A stretch of DNA of 64,000 nucleotides from Mucilaginibacter saanensis (GTDB lineage Bacteria; Bacteroidota; Bacteroidia; Sphingobacteriales; Sphingobacteriaceae): contig NZ_JACHBZ010000016.1 of the NCBI RefSeq assembly GCF_014200575.1, positions 71,224 to 135,223 of the forward strand, written 5' to 3'. Positions 43,426 through 52,588 of the stretch are shown piece by piece (position 1 is the stretch's first letter; every line of letters begins with the position of its first letter). Below the pieces are notes generated by a model. The model was not told where the DNA came from. It searched no databases and saw only the letters and a list, made by a program, of their open reading frames with translations. The position numbers and the translations under genes were made by a program.

Positions 43426-45048
43426 TCAGCTTTTATTGACTACATCAACAGCTTTTACGCCCATTATTTTTTGATCAAATAAATCGCCGGGAACAATGGC
43501 TTTGGCTTTGATGCGCATTTTATATACGTATATGGTGTTTACAGAATACTCTAAAATGTTGGCAATGGTTTCGTTATCATCAATACCCATACGGATGAGC
43601 GCAAATATCCGCAGATCGGTGTTCAGCACCTCATGATCTTTGGGCCATATCTGGTCTTCCTCTTTAAACAACGAATTAAAGACCGTGATAAAATTGGGGA
43701 ATATCTTCAGGAAGATATGATCAAAGGTATAAAACAGCAGGTCGCGCTCCTTTTTAATATTTATTTCATTTACAGCCAGCTGTATATCATCATATTTGCG
43801 GGCAGAAAGTTTCCTGTCGATATTTCTTTTTAGCTTTTCAAGTTTTAATATATAGCCAGATATCACATTAAAAAAGTAGCCGATGTACTCTTCCTTAATG
43901 CGGGTATCTTCAACCAGCTTATCATTAATGCTTTCCAGCTCAATATTTTTTTCCTCAATTATTTTTTCCTTCGCCTTTAGCCGTTTCAGCTGGTTAAATA
44001 TGATAAAGGATACCATTAACACCAGCACCGAAACCACCGCTATCGACAATAAATAGATCAGAAATTTATTCTTTTCCTTTTCCATCAACATCAGCTTTTG
44101 AGCCGCCACTATGGGTAAAACCGCCCCGATTTTTATTTTACGCAGCCTGGCACCATAGTATTCGGCATCATTCATGGCCTGGTCAATAAAAATGTAGGCG
44201 TCCTTTACGTTGTCGTTTTTATATAACAGATCGCCCAGCTCAAAACTGGCCAGGGTTTCCTTGGTTGATGAGCGGATGTCATTGATAACACCTATGATCA
44301 AAAGGTTGGTCCGTTCCTCAATTTGCGAGGGCTGCGCATAAAATGAGCTCAAACCGGTAGCCACCATAGCCCGCTGATGGGTAGTTAGCTTATAGTTATT
44401 TAACAAACTCAGGAAATATTCAGAAGGCTTTTGAGTTTCGCCCATCCTCACCTGCTTGTTGCCCTGCTGCATCAGCATATCATAGGAGTTTGGTTTACAA
44501 AGCGCAATGGTAGAGTCGAGGTATTTGATGGATAGGGTATTATTATACTCGCTGTAATAAACATTATTGTCATAATCAGCCAGATCTGAATGGGCACGGG
44601 CCTTTAATGAATAGTATTCAATTTTTGACTCACTGTTTAACAGGTGTACATCAATACCGTTGAAACAGTCAAAAGCCTCCTTAAACATTCCGGCCGAAAG
44701 CAGGATAAAGCCTAATTTTATTTTACAATCACTTTGCTTGGGTACATCATTGATTATATTACTGATGTTTTGCATTTTGTTAATGTATACATAGGCCGAG
44801 TCAAACTGGTATACCTTGTATTCTTCATATATATTACTGCAAAGCTGGTAACGCGAATTATAATTTGCCAACGGGGTTGATAACAACGATGCCTTTAATT
44901 GTTTTATATGCGTTTCCTTCTGATCGTCGTAAAACTTCTTCTTCGTTAATTCACGTTTCAGTTCGGTAAGAAGGCTGTCAGTTTTTGAAGATGCGAATGC
45001 CGAATATCCAAAAATTACAAGAAATAAAACTGGCAGGTAAATTCTCAT
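43426..45048 (-). CDS. SusR-like (DUF6377) membrane-bound transcriptional regulator
   Basis: A 540-residue protein with a Sec signal (YSAFAS), a periplasmic helical TPR-like region (~25-320), one TM helix (FLIYLLSIAVVSVLVLMVSFIIF, ~323-345), a coiled-coil linker (RLKAKEKIIEEKNIELESINDKL), and the cytoplasmic DUF6377 part with a C-terminal LuxR-like HTH (LRIFALIRMGIDDNETIANILEYSVNTIYVYKMRIKAKA). This is the architecture of Bacteroides SusR, which senses a disaccharide and activates its sus genes. It lies between the GH37 trehalase and the SusCD pair it probably controls. The inducer could be trehalose or a breakdown product. Confidence 0.88.
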   Translation of the reverse strand: MRIYLPVLFLVIFGYSAFASSKTDSLLTELKRELTKKKFYDDQKETHIKQLKASLLSTPLANYNSRYQLCSNIYEEYKVYQFDSAYVYINKMQNISNIINDVPKQSDCKIKLGFILLSAGMFKEAFDCFNGIDVHLLNSESKIEYYSLKARAHSDLADYDNNVYYSEYNNTLSIKYLDSTIALCKPNSYDMLMQQGNKQVRMGETQKPSEYFLSLLNNYKLTTHQRAMVATGLSSFYAQPSQIEERTNLLIIGVINDIRSSTKETLASFELGDLLYKNDNVKDAYIFIDQAMNDAEYYGARLRKIKIGAVLPIVAAQKLMLMEKEKNKFLIYLLSIAVVSVLVLMVSFIIFNQLKRLKAKEKIIEEKNIELESINDKLVEDTRIKEEYIGYFFNVISGYILKLEKLKRNIDRKLSARKYDDIQLAVNEINIKKERDLLFYTFDHIFLKIFPNFITVFNSLFKEEDQIWPKDHEVLNTDLRIFALIRMGIDDNETIANILEYSVNTIYVYKMRIKAKAIVPGDLFDQKIMGVKAVDVVNKS

Positions 45049-45169
45049 AGTAAATTAATTAATTTATAGTAGATGCTGCTAAAACTATAGCTTAATGATG
45101 GTTAAAAAAATGATTTAATGCAACTTAAATACAATAAATACCGGGATGCAGTTTGTGTTTAAATAATAT

Positions 45170-46735
45170 TTATAACTGATCAACCTGATAATGGTTAAGC
45201 AGGTTTAGCAAAACCCCGTTTGTCCATCCAAAACCATCCTGCAACGGGTACTCGCCGCCACCGGCTTTTACATCGGTATCCAATACATTATATTTCTCCA
45301 TCAGTTTGCCGGTATCTTCAAAAACGCGAATGTTGGTCCGGATCCAGGCTTCGGCAATTGATTTGGCCAATGCATTTTGCTTAAACTTATTTAACCCGTC
45401 AATAGCCATGTACTGCAAGGGTGCCCAGGCATTAGGGCTATCCCACTGCTGGCCCGACCGGCTAAATGTAGTAACCAGGCCACCCGACTTAAAGAATTTA
45501 GTTTTAAGCGCCTTCGCCATAATATCGGCCTGTTTGGCATCGGCTATTTTAAATTCAAGTGCGTATACGCCGGCCAGTGTCTGGTGAGGGGTAATACGGT
45601 TCAGTTTCCAATTGTAATCCATAAACCAGCCGGTGCCTGCACTCCAGCTATATTTTTGAATTGCCTTTTTACGCTGCAGCGCCTTGTTTTGATAAATCTT
45701 ATACTGGCTGCCTTTGCCCTGCAATTGGTATGAGCGAGCTATAGATAACTCCAGATGATACATGAGGCAATTTAAATCAACCGGGATGATATCGGTGGTT
45801 TCGATAGTTTCCAGCTTATCTGACGAGTCAAACCAGCGGGTGCTAAAGTCCCAGCCCGATTCGGCGGCGGCACGAATGTTCCGAAAAAAATCGCCGGGTT
45901 TTTGCTGCGTGGTTTTGGCCGCATCCACATCTTTCTTGAATGATTCCTCACGCGGTTTATCAGAATCGTCCCAGTAACGGTTCAATAACTCGCCGCCGGG
46001 CATGCGTACCACCATGCGATGAGCCTCCCCCACCTTTAATTTACCTGCACCTTCCATCCAAAAGGCATATTCCTTTAAAAGCTCGGGCTGATATTTTACC
46101 AGTACCTTTTCGCCGTTATTTTTTGCCAGCAGATCAAGCATCATTGAAAAAAACGGAGGCTGCGAACGGGTTAAATAATAAGTACGCGTACCGTTGGGGA
46201 TAAAACCATACGTATCAATAAGGTAGGCAAAATTATCTATCATGTTTTCAATAACCTGGGTTTTATGGCTCTCCTGCAAACCAAGCATGGTAAAGTACGA
46301 GTCCCAATAATAGGTTTCGCGAAAACGTCCGCCCGGAACTATAAAATCATGCGGCAGTGCCAGTAATGATGAATATTTTGACACCGTATCATGGCGTCTG
46401 TACAGCACCTGCCAAAGGGTATCTATATGTTTACGGATGCCCATTGATATATCGCTTTTAAAAGCATCATTATGCGTGCCGGGGATATCAAAATTGTCGG
46501 TTACAAACTGCTTCAGGTTAAAATCGGGCTTATCTTTTTGTGCAGTATAATCCTGCATAATTAATTCAGGACTGCGCTTAGGGGTAGCATCAACAAATAA
46601 TTTATTATCAGGAAATATATCGGTTAGCTGCACGGCCTCAAACAAACCCGGAAACAGTTGTCGTGGTGTAAGGTGCTGTGCATATGTAAGTAAAAAAACA
46701 AATAACAGGGATAATGTTAAGAATGCTTTTCTCAT
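45170..46735 (-). CDS. treA: Periplasmic trehalase, GH37
   Basis: It hydrolyses alpha,alpha-trehalose to two glucose molecules with inversion. Both family signatures are present: PGGRFRETYYWDSY at 134-147 and QWDSPNAWAP at 430-439. The catalytic acid is Asp296 (ESGWDFSTRW) and the base Glu495 (GGGEYPLQDGFGWTNG). A Sec signal ending TYAQ gives a periplasmic enzyme. The length of 521 is standard. Upstream of the SusR-like gene by 121 nt and in the same direction, so it may be the first gene of the locus. Highly confident family call. Confidence 0.97.
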   Translation of the reverse strand: MRKAFLTLSLLFVFLLTYAQHLTPRQLFPGLFEAVQLTDIFPDNKLFVDATPKRSPELIMQDYTAQKDKPDFNLKQFVTDNFDIPGTHNDAFKSDISMGIRKHIDTLWQVLYRRHDTVSKYSSLLALPHDFIVPGGRFRETYYWDSYFTMLGLQESHKTQVIENMIDNFAYLIDTYGFIPNGTRTYYLTRSQPPFFSMMLDLLAKNNGEKVLVKYQPELLKEYAFWMEGAGKLKVGEAHRMVVRMPGGELLNRYWDDSDKPREESFKKDVDAAKTTQQKPGDFFRNIRAAAESGWDFSTRWFDSSDKLETIETTDIIPVDLNCLMYHLELSIARSYQLQGKGSQYKIYQNKALQRKKAIQKYSWSAGTGWFMDYNWKLNRITPHQTLAGVYALEFKIADAKQADIMAKALKTKFFKSGGLVTTFSRSGQQWDSPNAWAPLQYMAIDGLNKFKQNALAKSIAEAWIRTNIRVFEDTGKLMEKYNVLDTDVKAGGGEYPLQDGFGWTNGVLLNLLNHYQVDQL

Positions 46736-47053
46736 GGTCAGTTAAAATTGGAGCATGAAGGTAAAGAAAAAGCTTATAATATACCCAGAACGTTAAATAA
46801 TTAGCACTTTACCGCGGGAGTAATCATTTAATACCCGGGTTTATTATAAAGTAACCTATTTTACTGCAAAAACTGCAATATTATAATGTTTGAAATAGTT
46901 ACCATTACTGATTTCTGATTATCAATCATTTGATCTTTAACTTTTGATAAAAATATCAAAAGTGTAACTCCATAAAGCTTTCATTAAAAGCACAGGCTGC
47001 CTTTTTTAACGGTCAATACAGGTTCCGTTGACGCTCTTTGGTTTTACCGGAAA
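46736..47053. other. Intergenic region, 318 nt, no gene seen
   Basis: It holds the promoter region of the leftward treA gene and the 3' end of the AraC gene. A repeated TTTTGATAAAAATATCAAAA-like palindrome occurs near 46940-46960. No ORF of note. Confidence 0.45.
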
Positions 47054-47962
47054 TTAACCAGCGTTTTGAACTTTATTACGGTACTGGCTTGGCGACAAAC
47101 CTATACACTTTTTAAATATGCGCGAAAAATAGTAAGGGTCGTCATATCCAAAATCCAAAGCAATGGTGCTTATTTTATGGTTATTGATATTTAACAGCTC
47201 ACACGCCTTTTGCATTTTTAAATTGATGAAGTAATCAATAGGCGGGGCTCCGGTAGTTCTTCTGAAAAGCATGGCAAAATACGAGGGCGACAGGTTTACC
47301 TTGCCCGCAATTTGCTCTACGGTAAGTTTCAGGTGGATGTTTTCCTGCATGATCTGGACGGCTTTGTTAACAATATAATCCTCATCCCTGGAGCCGGCCT
47401 GAATATCCTGTAACGGAAATAAAAATGTGGCCAGTAAGTGGTACAGGCAAAAGTTAGCCCGGCAAAGGTTGCTTATCTTATAACCAGTTTTAAGCGTTTC
47501 ATATATATTTTGCCACAGCTCCAGCGCCTTGGCCCGGCCATTAAAAGGCAGCGGTATGGGGCATTGTGTTTTGTTGAGGTTAAGTGCAAAATTAAAGGCA
47601 TCAATATTTTCGCCGGTAAAATGTACCCAGTAAATGGTCCATGGGGTTTCCGTATCGGCCCAGTAACACAGGTAGTTTTCTGTAGCAGGCAATATTACAA
47701 ACTGATTGCTGGTTACTTCGTAATGCTTATTATCTAACACATAATGCCCTTTACCTTCCAGGCAATATATAAGTATATTGTCTTTACAGCCGTTTTTCCG
47801 TTCGCGGTAATGGCATGCAGCTTTGGGAAAATACCCCATCTGGGTAATATAAACCGGGAAAAGTGACGGTTTGCGCTCTTTAGCTTCGCTCAGGGTTTTT
47901 AAGGTAATATTGAGGCGTTTTTCCCCATCAAACCCGTTTCGTTTTCTAATAGTATTATGCAT
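47054..47962 (-). CDS. AraC family transcriptional regulator with cupin sensor domain
   Basis: A 302-residue regulator. The N-terminal cupin (residues ~45-160) has YCLEGKGHYVLDNKHYEVTSNQFVILPA, and PWTIYWVHFTGENIDAF, as in sugar-binding AraC-like proteins. The C-terminal double HTH is full: LTVEQIAGKVNLSPSYFAMLFRRTTGAPPIDYFINLKMQKACELL and ISTIALDFGYDDPYYFSRIFKKCIGLSPSQYR. It lies between the trehalase and the third PUL and could serve either, probably as an activator on sugar binding. Confidence 0.93.
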   Translation of the reverse strand: MHNTIRKRNGFDGEKRLNITLKTLSEAKERKPSLFPVYITQMGYFPKAACHYRERKNGCKDNILIYCLEGKGHYVLDNKHYEVTSNQFVILPATENYLCYWADTETPWTIYWVHFTGENIDAFNFALNLNKTQCPIPLPFNGRAKALELWQNIYETLKTGYKISNLCRANFCLYHLLATFLFPLQDIQAGSRDEDYIVNKAVQIMQENIHLKLTVEQIAGKVNLSPSYFAMLFRRTTGAPPIDYFINLKMQKACELLNINNHKISTIALDFGYDDPYYFSRIFKKCIGLSPSQYRNKVQNAG

Positions 47963-48042
47963 GTATGTTGAGTACTATACAGGAATTATTTATTGGAGAT
48001 ACAAATTACCGGGAGCGGCTTCCCGGCCGAAGAAATGATAAA

Positions 48043-48072
48043 GGGCTTTTAACGTGTTACCGTTAAAAGCCC
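48043..48072 (-). terminator. Terminator after the DUF4998-like lipoprotein gene
   Basis: Perfect 12-bp arms GGGCTTTTAACG (48043-48054) and CGTTAAAAGCCC (48061-48072) around TGTTAC. On the minus strand the sequence continues TTTATCATTT. It ends the PUL 3 transcript ~48 nt after its last stop codon. Confidence 0.8.
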
Positions 48073-48119
48073 GTTGGGTATTAACAAGCCTATTTTTAAT
48101 AATATCTGGTTAATTATAA

Positions 48120-49343
48120 TTAGTTAAGCACATCATTAAACAGGGTGATCTGGGTCATGTTGGTATAACTTCCCTCACCGTCAGAGTTATGCTTTACCCT
48201 GATACGGATATAACGCACCGGCGGCAGGTTGCTATCCAGATCGGTTTTAAACGGAGCTTGTCCATCATCTGTCCGCTTAACTTCTTTTAACAGCTTCCAC
48301 CCTTTTGAAATAGCTTCGGCAGTCCATCCGGGATCATTTGGTGCCAGCGTTGTTGCGGCATTGGTAATATCAGCAATACCCCAAACCTCAAAATCATCAG
48401 GGTTATGGCAGCAGTTACGGCCAATTTCCTCTACCTGGGTAAGTTTGGTGTAAACCTTACCCATATCAAACGTCAGGGTTTGCGGTAACGAATGGGCACC
48501 ATCACTATGGAATATATTAGGGAAACCATTGGGGGCAGTACTGCCATCCCAAAGCCTGTCAATATCTGTATCCGACTCATACGGATTCATATCATTGGGC
48601 AGTTTCACCTTTTTGAACAGTGATTTATCACAAACCGCATTCCCAATTATTTTAGGGAACACATCAAACTTAAGCGCATTAAAAACATCAATAGCATCAC
48701 GCTCAGGTATATATGACGAATTGTAGGTAATATCGGTACCCGACTTATAATCACGTATAGTTATTGACGCGCTATCAGGTTTAAGCATTTTTTGTATTGC
48801 CTGGCCGGTTCTGTTGGTATATTTTATGGTAGTACCAATGTTAATGGTATCGGGCGTGTTAAAATTAAGCGTAACATAGCCTTCTTTACTAACTGTATAA
48901 GGCGTTGTTGGATTATAAGCCCTGTTTAACAAGCTTCCTATATAATTAGCACCATAAACCTTGGCATTATTTATTTCGGTAGGGATTGATTTATTACCAT
49001 TAGCATCATACGAGTAAATAATAAACGAGTAAGTATACTCGGCAAGACCTTTAATAACCGTACGGATGGTATCGGTTTTAGCAGTCAGATTCACTATCTG
49101 TGAATCGGCCTTGTTATTCCAATAAACCACGTATTTGGTGATACTTGGGTCGGTGCTTGCCTTCCATTTAATACCGATCTCTAAATTACCCGGCTGCGTA
49201 ATAGCTTTACCTACAGCGCCGGTATAAGTTATTTCGTGACCATCTAAATAGTTCTTAAAATCAGTTTCATGATTGGTTTTTTTGCAACTATATAACACCG
49301 CTAACGCTATGCAGCCCAATAGTATATATTTAATATTCTTCAT
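48120..49343 (-). CDS. Lipoprotein with DUF4998-like and C-terminal discoidin-like domain
   Basis: The start is taken at 49343, where the lipoprotein signal MKNIKYILLGCIALAVLYSCKK begins; an upstream in-frame ATG at 49472 runs into the coding sequence of the previous gene. The mature protein (~390 residues) begins with DUF4998-like fibronectin-type repeats (YTGAVGKAITQPGNLEIGIKW, KYVVYWNN, RTVIKGL, YSFIIYSYDANGNKS) and ends in an F5/8 type C-like part (DRLWDGSTAPNGFPNIFHSDGAHSLPQTLTFDMG, VRYIRIRVKH). It is a likely surface glycan-binding component of PUL 3. No catalytic site seen. Confidence 0.82.
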   Translation of the reverse strand: MKNIKYILLGCIALAVLYSCKKTNHETDFKNYLDGHEITYTGAVGKAITQPGNLEIGIKWKASTDPSITKYVVYWNNKADSQIVNLTAKTDTIRTVIKGLAEYTYSFIIYSYDANGNKSIPTEINNAKVYGANYIGSLLNRAYNPTTPYTVSKEGYVTLNFNTPDTINIGTTIKYTNRTGQAIQKMLKPDSASITIRDYKSGTDITYNSSYIPERDAIDVFNALKFDVFPKIIGNAVCDKSLFKKVKLPNDMNPYESDTDIDRLWDGSTAPNGFPNIFHSDGAHSLPQTLTFDMGKVYTKLTQVEEIGRNCCHNPDDFEVWGIADITNAATTLAPNDPGWTAEAISKGWKLLKEVKRTDDGQAPFKTDLDSNLPPVRYIRIRVKHNSDGEGSYTNMTQITLFNDVLN

Positions 49344-49368
49344 GTTTTTATTTTTATAAACAATTAAC

Positions 49369-50607
49369 TTATTGAGGCTGACCATAAAGTGATAGCTCCA
49401 TGACGTGGGCAATATTACCTGCCGACCATGTTTGCGATACGCACAAGCGCAGGAAATGAACCGGAGGCGCATCTAACGGAACGTTAAAATTAACCCCTGC
49501 CAGTACAAATGCATTGTCGGCCGCGTTGGTTGATCCTACCGGTAAGCCCGATGGCGGATTTGGGTAACGGTAATTAGCCAGATTAATCCAGTCGCCTACC
49601 ACTGCTCCAACCGGTGCCGATATAGGCAATTGTGCATCCCTTGGCGATGGTAAATTTGAGCCCCATAATGAAAACACCTTTGGGTTACCGTGGTTAAAGG
49701 CATATTTCTGATCGGTATCAGGCCTTTCCCACATAATAAAACGGCTTAGCCTGTAAGTGCGGCCAACATTGAATGTACAAAGATACGGTACAGGCGCCCC
49801 CGGATCGGTGTGCCAACCTGACGAACTTCCGTCGGTTTTGCCATCCCATAAATTAGGAAGCACCCAACCGTAGCCTATAGGTGAGTCGGTAGGTAATTGA
49901 TAAACACTAAACTGGCTCTTATCCAACAGCTCTTCAAACAGCGGGTTTAAGGTTTTTTTAAGGGTGTCAGAAATATTGCCGAACTTATCGGTGATATATA
50001 CCCCAAACTGCCTCGAATCCGTATTAAATCCCCTTGCCGAATAATCAATAGTATCCTCTTTGGTATAATACTGATCCTGAATTTCCATGGCGTTTGTTGA
50101 TTTATCAAAAGCGGTAATAATTACCCCTATTTCCCTTTTTAAAGGATTAAGCGCCCGTATGTTAACACCGCCGAAATCAGTTTGCAAAACAGAAGTTTGC
50201 TGAACCAGTTCAAAAACCGGTGTTTTAGGGTGCACCTTAACCGTAATAGGGTCAGACATCACGTTTGCCCGGCTAACCGTATACAGCGTAACGTTATAGT
50301 CCTGCTCTTTGGCAAAGCCTTCCACATTTACCGTATCGGTATAGTAGGATGATTTGGTTTCGCGGTCAACCTTATCCCTGATCTGGTATTTAGCCAGCAC
50401 ATAAAGGATGTTGGCCGAGTTTGGCAAATCATAGGTGATATAGGAGCCGCCGTTGTAATTATCTACTTTAATATTAGTAACTACACCCGGTTTTGTTTTA
50501 TCAGTTGAAACGGGCTGGTTATAGCCATCGTTCCGCTTACATGAAATTATGCTTATCATTATCATGCTCGCGAAAAGCAGAAATGCGTAATTGTTAAGTC
50601 TTTTCAT
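49369..50607 (-). CDS. DUF4959/DUF5126/DUF5000-type lipoprotein (putative surface glycan-binding protein)
   Basis: A 412-residue lipoprotein (SIISCKR, Cys ~23). The N-terminal DUF4959-like domain (KPGVVTNIKVDNYNGGSYITYDLP, YVLAKYQI) is followed by a DUF5126-like part (GVNIRALNPLKREIGVIITAFDKS, FGVYITDKFGNIS) and a C-terminal DUF5000/discoidin-like domain (NLWDGKTDGSSSGWHTD, YLCTFNVGRTYRLSRFIMWERP, FLRLCVSQTW). The family regularly follows SusD in Bacteroidota PULs and is considered a glycan-binding lipoprotein. It is 38 nt after SusD and 25 nt before the next lipoprotein gene. Confidence 0.88.
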   Translation of the reverse strand: MKRLNNYAFLLFASMIMISIISCKRNDGYNQPVSTDKTKPGVVTNIKVDNYNGGSYITYDLPNSANILYVLAKYQIRDKVDRETKSSYYTDTVNVEGFAKEQDYNVTLYTVSRANVMSDPITVKVHPKTPVFELVQQTSVLQTDFGGVNIRALNPLKREIGVIITAFDKSTNAMEIQDQYYTKEDTIDYSARGFNTDSRQFGVYITDKFGNISDTLKKTLNPLFEELLDKSQFSVYQLPTDSPIGYGWVLPNLWDGKTDGSSSGWHTDPGAPVPYLCTFNVGRTYRLSRFIMWERPDTDQKYAFNHGNPKVFSLWGSNLPSPRDAQLPISAPVGAVVGDWINLANYRYPNPPSGLPVGSTNAADNAFVLAGVNFNVPLDAPPVHFLRLCVSQTWSAGNIAHVMELSLYGQPQ

Positions 50608-50645
50608 AATTCTTCAATCAATTATTTTAATATGCTTTGAGGTAA

Positions 50646-52559
50646 TTACCAACCGGTATTTTGAACAAGGTTACTGTTATGCAATAAAGCATCGTCTGAT
50701 ATTGGCCACAGGTAATTCCTTACGTTAAAAACAGGCGTAATTACTGTACGCGGACGGTAGTAATTAGCTGATTGCTCTTCGCTAACTGTCCAACCCTGAA
50801 CTGGCTGGCTCAACACGTTCTGCGTTTCCTTCCAACGGCGCAAATCCCAGCCGGCTTGTGCCTCAAATGCCAGCTCAATCCTGCGTTCCTGGTGAATGAT
50901 CTGGCGCAGTCCCTCCTTGGTAGTATACTTAGTAGGATTGTTTGAGTAGGTTGACCACGCTTCAACAACACCCGGTATACCGGCCCTTAATCTTACCTTA
51001 TCTATATAGGGTACTACCTGGGCAAATGATTTGCCTTGTTCATTTAAAGCCTCGGCATATAACAGGTATAAGCCGGTAAGCCTGATCACTGGCAGGCGGA
51101 AATCAACCGGTTGAAAGCCATCATCATATACTGACAGATAGTTAACCAGTTTTTTTGGCCAGTAGCCGGTTATATTGATATTCACGTTATCATGCGGACC
51201 GGCAAATGACGATGGCCCGCGGCCCTGTACATAAAATGATGATTCCTGGTTATAAATACCGTTACCAAACCAAATACCACCATCAAAAGCTACATCGGCA
51301 TAAAACCTTGGTTCGCGGTTAAAATGCGCCTTAACAGTTTCGTATGATTGCTTAATGTAATACCTGTTGGCATTATCGCCGGTTTTTATAGTATAGCGGT
51401 TGGTGTAATCCCAGGTTTTATCTTCATTGATAGGTACGCCTTTATCAGTATAAAACAGCTCCTGTTCGGCAATCGGGATAGCAAATGTTCCCGGATTTGA
51501 GAAGGCATTGATAACAGATGCGTTCGTAAACCTTGGTGTACAAAAACCCTGCTGACCAAAAGTTGGGTTTAATGCCCATACTAGCTCCGTATTGATATCC
51601 CATCTTTCGGTAACGGCAGTTTGCAGGGTAAGCTCCAGCTTGAGGGAATCATTAAGACTGGTGATATTAGCAGGCGGAACAAAAGTATGCAGCTGTGCCC
51701 CGTTAGCTTCGCAAATGTTAATAGCATCCAAAGCAGCTGCGGCAGCCTTATCCCATTTGGTTGCGTCATAAGTGGAGTTAAACAGCGCCTGGCCATCCTT
51801 ATTTTTCAAACTCACATAATCAGGATTGCCATTAAATAACGGACTTGCGGCCGTTGCCAGAATTTCGGCTTTTACGGCAAGTGCAATAGGCTTGGTAATG
51901 CGGCCCAATTCTTTTGCCTGGTTTTGTATCACCAACGGCAAATCAGGAGCCGCCTGATCAAGCAGCCTTACCATATAGTTAACCACCGAGTCAACAGGCA
52001 TTCTTTTAACCTTTACATCTTCCTCGCTGCTGTTGATAGGCAGGTTTATATCAGTAATAGGAATAGGACCATATAACCTGAACAGGTAATAGTGGTAATA
52101 AGCTTTTAAAAACTTTACCTCGGCTATCCATCTTTTCTTTTCATCAGGCGCTAAGTCAACGGGCTTGTCAATATTTTCAAGCATGGTGTTACATCTTCTT
52201 AAAGCCTTAAAAGTAGCCTGGCCACCATTGGTGCCATCCCAAAAGTTTAGCCCAACGTTTGAGGTATTTTGCTGCCCCCTGATCAGGTTAAAACCGGTTG
52301 GATCAAGCCCTCGGTAATCCGTTACGTTGTTCGGGACTACCACCTCGCCTGATGTGGTGAAGCCTACGTTATTTTGCGTATATACAAATTGCTGCAACGT
52401 AGCATAGCAGGTAAACAGATAATTTTCTGCTTCGTTACGGTTCCTGAAGGCATAATCAATTGTACCAACATTATCAGGGGTAACATCAAGGTACTTTTTA
52501 CATGACACGCAACTGATTGCTAAAATGGCCATGTATAAATATTTATAATATGATTTCAT
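50646..52559 (-). CDS. RagB/SusD family lipoprotein (PUL 3)
   Basis: A 637-residue SusD with lipobox AISCVSCKK (Cys ~20). Typical parts: KYLDVTPDNVGTIDYAFRNRNEAENYLF, AEVKFLKAYYHYYLFRLYGPIP, LLYAEALNEQGK, IDKVRLRAGIPG, IHQERRIELAFEAQAGWDLRRWKE and WPISDDALLHNSNLVQNTGW at the end. It is 29 nt after its SusC partner. Longer than average, as often seen with STN-type SusC partners. Confidence 0.96.
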   Translation of the reverse strand: MKSYYKYLYMAILAISCVSCKKYLDVTPDNVGTIDYAFRNRNEAENYLFTCYATLQQFVYTQNNVGFTTSGEVVVPNNVTDYRGLDPTGFNLIRGQQNTSNVGLNFWDGTNGGQATFKALRRCNTMLENIDKPVDLAPDEKKRWIAEVKFLKAYYHYYLFRLYGPIPITDINLPINSSEEDVKVKRMPVDSVVNYMVRLLDQAAPDLPLVIQNQAKELGRITKPIALAVKAEILATAASPLFNGNPDYVSLKNKDGQALFNSTYDATKWDKAAAAALDAINICEANGAQLHTFVPPANITSLNDSLKLELTLQTAVTERWDINTELVWALNPTFGQQGFCTPRFTNASVINAFSNPGTFAIPIAEQELFYTDKGVPINEDKTWDYTNRYTIKTGDNANRYYIKQSYETVKAHFNREPRFYADVAFDGGIWFGNGIYNQESSFYVQGRGPSSFAGPHDNVNINITGYWPKKLVNYLSVYDDGFQPVDFRLPVIRLTGLYLLYAEALNEQGKSFAQVVPYIDKVRLRAGIPGVVEAWSTYSNNPTKYTTKEGLRQIIHQERRIELAFEAQAGWDLRRWKETQNVLSQPVQGWTVSEEQSANYYRPRTVITPVFNVRNYLWPISDDALLHNSNLVQNTGW

Positions 52560-52588
52560 TTCTGGTATAAAATAATGGTTGGTTAATA

